Source of the DNA: Hyalangium ruber
Lineage (GTDB): Bacteria; Myxococcota; Myxococcia; Myxococcales; Myxococcaceae
Assembly: GCF_034259325.1 (NCBI RefSeq)
Contig: NZ_JAXIVS010000014.1
Span: 186,001 to 250,000, forward strand
DNA: 64,000 nt
Direction of reading: 5' to 3'
Below the pieces are notes generated by a model, which had not been told where the DNA came from, did no database searches, and saw nothing but the letters and a program-made list of their open reading frames with translations. Every line of letters begins with the position of its first letter. The stretch's first letter is position 1. The translations under genes were made by a program, and so were the position numbers. Positions 16,829-24,017 of the stretch are shown one piece after another.

Positions 16829-17790
16829 GAGGTTCCTCCGGCCCGCTGCCTGGCGCGAGCGGGGCTGAGCGCCTCGGCGAGCTGCTCCACGAGGGCGGGG
16901 CCGGTGGCGGGGCGCTCGGGGAGGCACAGCACGGGGGCGCTGAGGCCCGCGCTCAGGCGCACGTGGCTGGAGCGGGCCACGTCCAGCCGCGCCAGCGCGC
17001 GAGAGCCCTCGTGAGGGCCGTGGGCAGCGAGCAGCGTGTCCAGCGCGGCGCGGGAGTGCGGCTCGGGGAAGGGATTGTCGGGCATGCGGTTGAGCAGCGC
17101 GGCGGCCAGCGGCAGGCCCAGCTCGCGCATCTCGCCTTCGAGCTGCAGCGCCTCGCTCACGGGCAGCGGCTCGGGCAGGGTGGCCAGCAGCACGGCGGTC
17201 TGGCGGGTGTCCTGGAGCAGGCCGAAGCCCTCGCGCACGGCGCGGCCGATGGGGCCTCCCGGCAACACCGTGAGCAGCGAGCGCGGCAGCGAGGCCAGGG
17301 CGAGCGCGTGGCCGGTGGCGGGCAGGTCCACCACGCACAGCGGGTGGGCGAAGCCGCCGTCCTTGCCGGTGTGCCGCACCAGATCCAACAGGTGGTACAT
17401 GACGCCCATCTCCCAGAGGGCGGGGCCGGCCTCGAGGAAGCGGCGCAGGGCGCGCGAGCGCATCGCCGCGTCGGCCATGAGGCGCAGGGGCAGCACGTCC
17501 TGGAGGAAGCGGCGGTGGCCCGAGGGCGCCGCCAGCCGGACGAAGGACAGGCCCGGCTCCACCTGGGTCACCTCGGGGCCGGGCTCACGGGCGCCCACGA
17601 GGGGCCCCAGCATGGATGGGCCTTCGAGGCCGGGCGTCAGCTCGGCGAGGAGCACCGTGCGGCCGGCCCGCACCGCGGCGCGAGCAATGGCCGCCGAGAG
17701 AGTGCTCTTGCCCACTCCACCCTTGCCCGAGATGAGCAGGAGCCTTCTGTCCCACAACGCTTCCAGCAACGGCCCCTGCCCTCGCCGCAT
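16825..17790 (-). CDS. ArsA/Get3-family ATPase (first of a pair)
   Basis: 321 residues from the ATG at 17790. The N-terminus has the deviant Walker A LISGKGGVGKSTLSAAIA (residues 20-35); further motifs are LLAELTPGLEG (switch-I position) and CVVDLPATGHAL (Walker-B/switch-II-like). It is more divergent than its downstream partner, which it overlaps by four bases. The heterodimer model would give one composite ATPase. The frame is open to 17910, but residues before MRRGQGPLLEALWD look like non-coding sequence. No clear Shine-Dalgarno is seen. No arsenical pump (ArsB) or repressor (ArsR) gene is nearby. Function could be membrane-protein targeting or envelope-related, but this is open. Confidence 0.8.
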   Translation of the reverse strand: MRRGQGPLLEALWDRRLLLISGKGGVGKSTLSAAIARAAVRAGRTVLLAELTPGLEGPSMLGPLVGAREPGPEVTQVEPGLSFVRLAAPSGHRRFLQDVLPLRLMADAAMRSRALRRFLEAGPALWEMGVMYHLLDLVRHTGKDGGFAHPLCVVDLPATGHALALASLPRSLLTVLPGGPIGRAVREGFGLLQDTRQTAVLLATLPEPLPVSEALQLEGEMRELGLPLAAALLNRMPDNPFPEPHSRAALDTLLAAHGPHEGSRALARLDVARSSHVRLSAGLSAPVLCLPERPATGPALVEQLAEALSPARARQRAGGTS

Positions 17791-17947
17791 GCGCGGCCCG
17801 ACGTCTAAGGATGGGAGGCCCCTTGCCCAGGGCAAGGTGGACCTCCACGGCCCACCCAGCGTAGCGCGAGCGACCGGAGGCGGGAAGCCGCCGCGCTTTT
17901 CAGGCGCCACGGCGCCGGGCAGTGTTCAACGGCCACCACGTGGCGCG

Positions 17948-18631
17948 TCAGTGAACGCCCCACAGGGCGCCGATCTCCTCACACGCCAGCTCCACGTCAT
18001 GGAGCCTGCGGGAGTTGGCCTTGGGCGCCTGGAACAGGGTGCCGGCGAACACGTCCACGACGTGGATCAACCGGTGGTCCACCGGGCCCAGGCGCTGGAG
18101 GTGCTGTTGGGCGAAGCTCTGCAGCAGCGTGGCGATGTACTGGCCCGAGCGCTCATCCAGCGAGTGCCACTTGGAGAAGTAGAGCTTGAGCAGCCCCACC
18201 TTGTTCTCGCCGCGGCGGTCCACCATCTGCAGCGCCACTTCGGGGCGCACGCTGATGGTGACGCCGGCCATCTCCATGACGGGAGGCTCGGTGCCCACGG
18301 CGCTGACGATGACGTTGTCGAGCTCGAGCCGAGGCACCAGCGCGGCGAAGCGGTCCAGCGCCTCGATGCACAGTTGCAGGCGCTGTGCCTCGAACTCCGA
18401 CTGCGGCACGGTGTTGAAGAAGCGCTCCTGGTGGTCGCGGAGGATGCCGCCGTTCATTCCGTTGCACAGGAAGTCGGTGATGGCGGCGGAGGCCTCGGGG
18501 TAGCGGAGGAGCTGCGGATCACACGGGTGCTTCTGGTCGTGGATGATGCGCTTGCGTCGCGCGGGCGTGGCGGTGAGGTATTCGCCCAGCTTGTTGACCG
18601 AGACGCGCGGCGACTCACGGGTTTCTGCCAT
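17948..18631 (-). CDS. Conserved protein of unknown function (KLGEYL / DQK motifs)
   Basis: 227 residues that I cannot assign. The N-terminus has a distinctive block: SVNKLGEYLTATPARRKRII followed directly by HDQKHP. Residues 45-75 are helical and the rest looks like a mixed alpha/beta domain (NVIVSAVGTEPPVMEMAGVTISVRPEV, KVGLLKLYFSK). It has no membrane segment. The block recalls a family of standalone proteins I have seen beside mobile or defence genes, but I cannot name it with certainty. It lies on the same strand as the STAND-WD40 gene, 144 bp downstream of that gene's stop, so it may belong to the same locus. The ATG at 18631 has AGGGG about 9 bases upstream. Confidence 0.7.
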   Translation of the reverse strand: MAETRESPRVSVNKLGEYLTATPARRKRIIHDQKHPCDPQLLRYPEASAAITDFLCNGMNGGILRDHQERFFNTVPQSEFEAQRLQLCIEALDRFAALVPRLELDNVIVSAVGTEPPVMEMAGVTISVRPEVALQMVDRRGENKVGLLKLYFSKWHSLDERSGQYIATLLQSFAQQHLQRLGPVDHRLIHVVDVFAGTLFQAPKANSRRLHDVELACEEIGALWGVH

Positions 18632-18775
18632 GGGAGTGACCCCTGCGAGTGTCGTTGATGGAGCCACACTACAGAGCGGGTCTGACACGTTGATCCCGGG
18701 GAGTTACGCGGACTTGGAGTGTCTCTTGGCCTCGCGCGCGGAGACCGAACCCGGTGGATTGCGCGGCCGGAGGGC

Positions 18776-21700
18776 TCACGGGAGGTTGGGACAGGCGCGC
18801 TGGTAGGGCTCCTGGTTGCCGATGTGTTGCAGCCACTCCTCGTGCGTCATGTTCCGGTCCAGCAAGCCGCAGGCGATCTCCAGCAGCTCCCCAGCGTGCC
18901 AGGGGGCGAGGTGTCCTGTCCCATTGCCGGTGGCGGTGGCCAGCAGCCGGCCATCGGGGCTGAGGGCCACGGCGTTCACGGCGTCGCGGTAGTCGAGGCG
19001 CACGAGGGCCTCTCCGGAGGCGACGTCCCACAGGCGCGCGGTGGTGTCGAGGCTGGAGGTGGCCAGGGTCTTTCCCTCGGGGCCGAAGGTCACGGTGTTG
19101 ACGGGGCCGTCGTGAGCGAGGAGGACGAGCGGCACTCCGGAGGAGGTATCCCAGAGGCGCGCAGTGTGGTCATCGCTGGCGGTGGCCAGGCGCGTGCCGT
19201 CGGGGCTGAAGGCCACCGCATGGACGGGGCCGGCGTGGAGCAGTGTGGCCACGGGCTGTGGCTCCAGGGGCCGCGCTTCGGAAGGCTGCGCGGACGAGGT
19301 GGCCCAGAGGCGCGCGGTGTGGTCGGCGCTGGCGGTGGCCAGGAGCGAGTCGGGACCGAAGGCCACCGCATGAACGGAGGCGTTGTGGCGCAGGATGGCC
19401 AGGGGCCTGGCTTCGGCGGGCTCGGTGGGGGCGGCGGCCCAGAGCCGCGCGGTGCCGTCGTTGCTGGCGGTGGCCAGCAGCCTGCCATGGGGGTCGAAGG
19501 CCACGGCGGTGACGGCATCCTCGTGCGGCAGGCGCGCCAGGAACTGGAACTGGAGCAGACCCGAGGGGGAGGAGAGCTCCCACAGGCGCGCGGTGGCGTC
19601 GAGGCTGGCGGTGGCCAGGCGTGTGCCATCGGGGCTGAAGGCCGCCGCGTGGACGGGGCCATCGTGCGGCAGGCATCCCTGCTGTACCCCATCGGCGGAG
19701 CGCCACAGACAGGAGAGGGCGTCGTTGGCGCTCGTGGCGAGGAGCTTGCCATCGGGGCTGAAGGTCAGGGCGTTGATGTGGCCCTGGTGCGGCAGGAGCG
19801 CCAGGAGCTTTCCCGAGGAGACCTCCCAGAGGCGCGCGGTCTTGTCATCGCTGGTGGCCAGGCGCGAGCCGTCGGGGCTGAAGGCCACGGCGCTGACGGA
19901 TTGGTCGTGAGCCAGGATGGCCAGGGGCTTTCCCGGGTAGGCCTGCCAGAGGCGCGCGGTGTGGTCGTCGCTGCCGGTGGCCAGGCGCGAGCCGTCGGGG
20001 CCGAAGGCCACGGCATTGACGGCGCCCTGGTGGGACAGGATGGCCAGGGCCTTTCCGGAGGAGGCGTCCCAGAGACGCGCGGTGGTGTCGGAGCTGCCGG
20101 TGGCCAGCAGGCTGCTGTCGGGGCTGAAGGCCACGGCGAAGACCCTGCCCTTGTGACGGAGGTCGGCCAGGGGCTCGGGTGCGAGGGGCTCGGCGCCGGG
20201 AGGGTCCGAGAAGGAGATGTCCCAGAGGCGCGAGGTGGTGACGAAGCCGGCGGTGGCCAGGCGCGTGCCGTCGGGGCTGAAGGCCACGGTGGCCACGGGA
20301 GCATCGTGCTTCAGCACGCCCACGAGCTTCTGGGAGGCGATTGCCCAGAGGCGCACCACGTTGTCCTGACTGGCGGTGGCCAGACGCGTGCCGTCGGGGC
20401 TGAAGGCCACGCCATAGACGATGACGTCATGAGGCAGCAGGGCCAGGTACTTCGCTTCGAGGGGAGGCCCGGTGCCCCGAGGTGTCGCGAAGGAGGCATC
20501 CCAGAGGCGCGCGGAGCGGTCGTTGCTGGCGGTGGCCAGGCGCGAGCCGTCGAGGCTGAAGGCCACCGCATGGAGGGGACCGTCATGGCGCAGGATGGCC
20601 AGGGGGCTTCCGGAGGAGACGGCCCAGAGGCGCGCGGTGAGGTCGTCGCTGGCGGTGGCCAGACGCGAGCCCTGGGGGTTGAAGCTCAGGGCGACCACGG
20701 GACCCTGATGGAGCAGGCGAGCCAGGAGCTTGCCCGAGGAGGTGTCCCAGAGGCGCGCGGCGTGGTCATTGCTGGCGGTGGCCAGGCGCGAGCCGTCGGG
20801 GCTGAAGGCCAGGGCGCGCACGGTGTCCTCGTGCTCGAGCTGAGCCAGGAGCTTTCCCGAGGAGGTGTCCCACAGGCGCACGGTGTGCGGGCCGCGGGTG
20901 ACGCCACCGTCGGGGAGGGAGGAGCTGGCGGTGGCCAGCAGCTTGCCGTCACCGCTGAGCGCCACGGCCTGGACGGGGGCGTCGTGGTCGAGGTGTGCCA
21001 GGGTCGGCCGCATCAGCTCGGTGCCGCGGATCAGCTCCCCCAGACCATCGGGGTGGGGCTGCTTGCGAACGGACTCGACGGCCAGCAGGACACTGAGCGG
21101 CAGCGCCTCGGGCCGCTGCCGGCGGAGGAACTGGGCGCGAGAGGCGGTGCGGACGGCGAAGGACTCGGCGCTTCGCCGGTCCACCTCGGCCGCCATCCGG
21201 AAGAGGAGCAGGGTGAGCGTGGCCAGAAGCGCCAGGCCGATGACGACCAGGGCCGGGGCCGCCCGTTGCAAGAGCCGCTTCCAGTGGAACGGGAGGTTCT
21301 GGCGGACCCAGCGGGGGTCGAACACCTGGCGGTAGATGGCATTGCGGAGGACCAGCGCATCGCGCTCACGGCGCACCACGCCCGAGAGCTTCAGGTGTGA
21401 CTTCACGCGGGACTGCTCTTCATCGGGGACGCGCCGCCCGAGCCGCACGGCGAGGTAGGTGCTCAGCACGTCCCCCACGTCGGGAGCGGCGGGGGGCCCC
21501 TTCGTCAGCATCTGGCGGACGAATTGGAGGTTGTTGTCCTGCCAGCTCTTTTCGCCGATGAAGACGCGCGACACCACCGCGCGCACCTCCTCCTGGGACG
21601 TGGCGCCGGCCTCGGCCAGCTCGCGGCACAGCCGTTGCGTGAGGTAGGGGTGTCCGCCGGTCCACTCCAAGGCCCACCGCAGTACTTGCTGGGATTGATC

Positions 21701-22366
21701 CGGTGGCAGGCCCAGGCCCGCGGCCAGGGGCAGGGCCTCCTCGAAGGTGAAGTCGGTAAGCTCCACCCGCTGGCCCAGGTTGAAGGGCGTGCGCCGAGGG
21801 TCCTTCACGAGGCTCCCCGGCGTGGCGACGCCCAGGAGCACGAAGGACAAGCGCTTCAGCTCCGGCTGCTGCGCCCGGGAGTTGTAGAGGAAGCGGATGG
21901 TGGCGAAGCAGTCATCCGTGAAGTCCATGCTCTGCGTGGTGTCGATCTCATCGATGAAGATGACCACCCGCTCCTGGACCTCGGTGAGGACGACCGCTTC
22001 GAGGAAACGCGCCAGGCGCTGCGGCGCTCCCAGGTGCTCGTGCTCGTGCCACCAGTCGGTCACGGACTGCTTCAGCGAGAGCTGGCTCTCCAACTCCACC
22101 AGCAGGCCCAGGTACCACTGCTCGACGGTGAGCCGCGTGCCCAGCGCATTGAGGTCGATGATGACGGAGCGGCAGCCCTGCGCGATGAGCCGCTCGGAAG
22201 TGCGGGTCATGAGGCTGGACTTACCCATCTGCCGGGCGGTGAGCACGAAGGCGAAGGTGCCCTCGCGGCAGAGCGCGAGCAGCTCTTCGTCGGCCCGGCG
22301 GGTCAGATAGAGGCCGCCGCTGGCCTGGACGGTGCCTCCGGTGGTGAACAGGTGCGTGTCAGCCAA
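18776..22366 (-). CDS. STAND-type ATPase (AAA-like) with transmembrane segment and WD40 propellers
   Basis: 1196 residues. Residues 10-350 are an AAA-like (AAA_35 type) STAND NTPase: P-loop TARQMGKSSLM (Lys49), Walker B VVIFIDEID (about 135-143), the GHPYLTQRL sensor-2/winged-helix motif and VRRERDALVLRN. A single transmembrane helix lies at about 368-390. From about residue 450 there are some 16 WD40 repeats of the form H-x-x-V-x-x-V-A-F-S-P-D-G-x-x-L-A-T-x-S-x-D-x-T-A-R-L-W, enough for two beta-propellers. The C-terminus (THEEWLQHIG ... YQRACPNLP) is the tail commonly found in this class. STAND proteins are switch ATPases that oligomerise on sensing a ligand. The start is a TTG whose first eight bases overlap the end of the TIR-STAND gene, so the two are translationally coupled. 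Confidence 0.88.
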   Translation of the reverse strand: MADTHLFTTGGTVQASGGLYLTRRADEELLALCREGTFAFVLTARQMGKSSLMTRTSERLIAQGCRSVIIDLNALGTRLTVEQWYLGLLVELESQLSLKQSVTDWWHEHEHLGAPQRLARFLEAVVLTEVQERVVIFIDEIDTTQSMDFTDDCFATIRFLYNSRAQQPELKRLSFVLLGVATPGSLVKDPRRTPFNLGQRVELTDFTFEEALPLAAGLGLPPDQSQQVLRWALEWTGGHPYLTQRLCRELAEAGATSQEEVRAVVSRVFIGEKSWQDNNLQFVRQMLTKGPPAAPDVGDVLSTYLAVRLGRRVPDEEQSRVKSHLKLSGVVRRERDALVLRNAIYRQVFDPRWVRQNLPFHWKRLLQRAAPALVVIGLALLATLTLLLFRMAAEVDRRSAESFAVRTASRAQFLRRQRPEALPLSVLLAVESVRKQPHPDGLGELIRGTELMRPTLAHLDHDAPVQAVALSGDGKLLATASSSLPDGGVTRGPHTVRLWDTSSGKLLAQLEHEDTVRALAFSPDGSRLATASNDHAARLWDTSSGKLLARLLHQGPVVALSFNPQGSRLATASDDLTARLWAVSSGSPLAILRHDGPLHAVAFSLDGSRLATASNDRSARLWDASFATPRGTGPPLEAKYLALLPHDVIVYGVAFSPDGTRLATASQDNVVRLWAIASQKLVGVLKHDAPVATVAFSPDGTRLATAGFVTTSRLWDISFSDPPGAEPLAPEPLADLRHKGRVFAVAFSPDSSLLATGSSDTTARLWDASSGKALAILSHQGAVNAVAFGPDGSRLATGSDDHTARLWQAYPGKPLAILAHDQSVSAVAFSPDGSRLATSDDKTARLWEVSSGKLLALLPHQGHINALTFSPDGKLLATSANDALSCLWRSADGVQQGCLPHDGPVHAAAFSPDGTRLATASLDATARLWELSSPSGLLQFQFLARLPHEDAVTAVAFDPHGRLLATASNDGTARLWAAAPTEPAEARPLAILRHNASVHAVAFGPDSLLATASADHTARLWATSSAQPSEARPLEPQPVATLLHAGPVHAVAFSPDGTRLATASDDHTARLWDTSSGVPLVLLAHDGPVNTVTFGPEGKTLATSSLDTTARLWDVASGEALVRLDYRDAVNAVALSPDGRLLATATGNGTGHLAPWHAGELLEIACGLLDRNMTHEEWLQHIGNQEPYQRACPNLP

Positions 22367-23858
22367 GGAGATGCTTCCTGAAGTAGCGGGCGTACAGCTC
22401 GCAGCGAGGCATCGCCCGGGTTCCCTGGTGGCGCTCCAGTCCCGCGCTGCGCAGTTGGTACAGGAGGGTGGCGTCCCGGCAGGTGCCGTGGAGGAGGATC
22501 TCCTTCATGGCCTCGATCAGCTTCTGCCGGCGATTGATCAGGACGAGCAGGTGGCGCAGGTGGTCGCCGAAGGGGCCGGCGTCCATGTCCTCGTGGGTGA
22601 GCAGCTCCGAGGCGGACATGCGCTTGGTGGCGATGAGGTAGAGCGCCCGGCGCACCAGGTACGGGTGGCCTCCCAGGAGCGCGAACAGTTGGCGCTCCTG
22701 CTCGGGGTCGACGGCGGGCCCATGGAGTTGATTGAGGCGGGTGACCTCCTCGGCGGAGAAGTCGAACAGCTCGAGCTGCTCTCCGATGTTGAAGGGGGAT
22801 TGTTGGAGGTTGTCGATGAGCAGGTACGGCTCGGTGGAGCTGACGAGCACGAGGTCCAGCTTCTTCCAGGTGTCAGCGATGGGCTGCGCGCGCTTCTCGT
22901 GCCAGCTGCGCAGCATGCCGAAGAAGTCGGAGCGGAAGGGCACATCGAGGAGCCGGTCCACTTCGTCCAGGGCGAGGACCAGGGGCGTGTCCAGGGACTT
23001 GAGCACGGAGTTGCCCACGTAGCGGCCGCAGCTCTGGACGTTGCCCAGGCGCGGCTCCCAGCTGGTATCCACCTGGTTGGGCAGCGAGAGCTGCTCGCTG
23101 ATGGAAGCGCAGAAGGTGCGGAAGAACACGTCGTCGTCGGTGAAGGCGGCGGAGTCGAACTCCTGAAAGTCGATGAAGGCCAGGCGCTTGCCGGCCTTCA
23201 GGGCCTCGTCGAGCAGGTGCATGAGCAGTGAGCTCTTGCCCATCTGGCGAGCGCCCTTGATGTTGAGCGTCTGCCCCCTGCGGCGGATGAGGGAGGTGGC
23301 GATCTCATCGGCGGGGCGCTGGATGTAGAGGCGGGACTCGACCGCCATGGCGCCCGTCTCGAAGGTGATGCAGGCCAGCGGCAGCGGCTGGGGGAGGGGC
23401 GCGGCGGGGGCCGGCTGGAGGTGCTCACGGTGGGGATGGCCCTGGCCCACGGGTAGCGTGGCGCCCGCGATGGCCCGGAGGAGCTCCTCCGCTACCCGAG
23501 GCGTGTCGGAGGGCTCATCCCAGAAGGCCCAGTTGATGGGATTGAGCCAGGCGCTCAGGGGGTACTTGAAGGGCTCCCTCCAGGCGAGGCGCACGGGCAG
23601 CAGGCCCTTCTTCAGCCGCCAGGCGGTGCCGATCTCCTCGAGGGTCATCTCGCTCTGGAGCGAGCGCCCGGAGAGGAGGGCGACGAGGAAGTCGGTGCGC
23701 TGCAGCTCGGCTTCGATCTGCTTGGCCCATTCGACGCCCACGGGCAGGGTGAGGTCGACGAAGACGTCATGACCGGCCTGGCGCAGGGCCTGGTCGAGCG
23801 CGCGAGCCACCGAGGAGTCGGGTTCGGTGTGCTTGTAGCTGATGAAGACGCGCGCCAT
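22359..23858 (-). CDS. TIR-domain STAND ATPase
   Basis: 499 residues. The N-terminal 130 residues are a TIR domain: MARVFISYKHTEPD (box 1), the GHDVFVDLTLPVG strand, FLVALLSGRSLQS and the LEEIGTAW helix with the candidate catalytic Glu of NAD-cleaving TIRs. Residues 150-450 are an AAA_35-like STAND NTPase with P-loop GARQMGKSSLLM (about 203-214) and Walker B LVLALDEVDRLL (about 293-304), ending in a winged-helix-like GGHPYLVRRAL module. In bacteria TIR-STAND proteins are typically immune effectors that deplete NAD+ or make signalling nucleotides after sensing a trigger; that role here is inferred. The ATG at 23858 starts TIR directly. It heads a minus-strand operon with the STAND-WD40 gene and is divergent from the LSDAT-SLATT gene at 24018. 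Confidence 0.88.
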   Translation of the reverse strand: MARVFISYKHTEPDSSVARALDQALRQAGHDVFVDLTLPVGVEWAKQIEAELQRTDFLVALLSGRSLQSEMTLEEIGTAWRLKKGLLPVRLAWREPFKYPLSAWLNPINWAFWDEPSDTPRVAEELLRAIAGATLPVGQGHPHREHLQPAPAAPLPQPLPLACITFETGAMAVESRLYIQRPADEIATSLIRRRGQTLNIKGARQMGKSSLLMHLLDEALKAGKRLAFIDFQEFDSAAFTDDDVFFRTFCASISEQLSLPNQVDTSWEPRLGNVQSCGRYVGNSVLKSLDTPLVLALDEVDRLLDVPFRSDFFGMLRSWHEKRAQPIADTWKKLDLVLVSSTEPYLLIDNLQQSPFNIGEQLELFDFSAEEVTRLNQLHGPAVDPEQERQLFALLGGHPYLVRRALYLIATKRMSASELLTHEDMDAGPFGDHLRHLLVLINRRQKLIEAMKEILLHGTCRDATLLYQLRSAGLERHQGTRAMPRCELYARYFRKHLLG

Positions 23859-23933
23859 GCCAGGCCCCCAGGCAACAATGAGGGTGTGGGGGCGAGGGCT
23901 GCACCGTGCGAGGAGGGCAGGCCCCGCGTGGTC

Positions 23934-23949
23934 TGGCACACAGGTGGCT
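23934..23949 (+). promoter_or_regulatory. Candidate sigma54 promoter of LSDAT-SLATT gene
   Basis: TGGCACACAGGTGGCT matches the sigma54 consensus TGGCAC-N5-TTGCW with a perfect -24 element, one mismatch in the -12 element and the required GG-N10-GC spacing. Transcription would begin near 23960, leaving a leader of about 58 bases before the GTG at 24018. It lies in the 159-bp gap between divergent genes, the expected location. Confidence 0.5.
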
Positions 23950-24017
23950 GGCCTGGAGGCGGGGGTGTCGAGGCCTGGGCAGGAACCTACCCTTGAGGGG
24001 CAATCACGGGAGGGGGC

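Noticed and set aside
19000-21000. Regular repeats resembling a CRISPR array
   Set aside because: The units are protein-coding WD40 repeats with drifting sequence and no unique spacers.
18719-21400. Plus-strand frame of about 890 codons opposite the WD40 array
   Set aside because: It shows a Gly/Ala/Glu repeat that is the antisense of the WD40 consensus; no ribosome site or domain.
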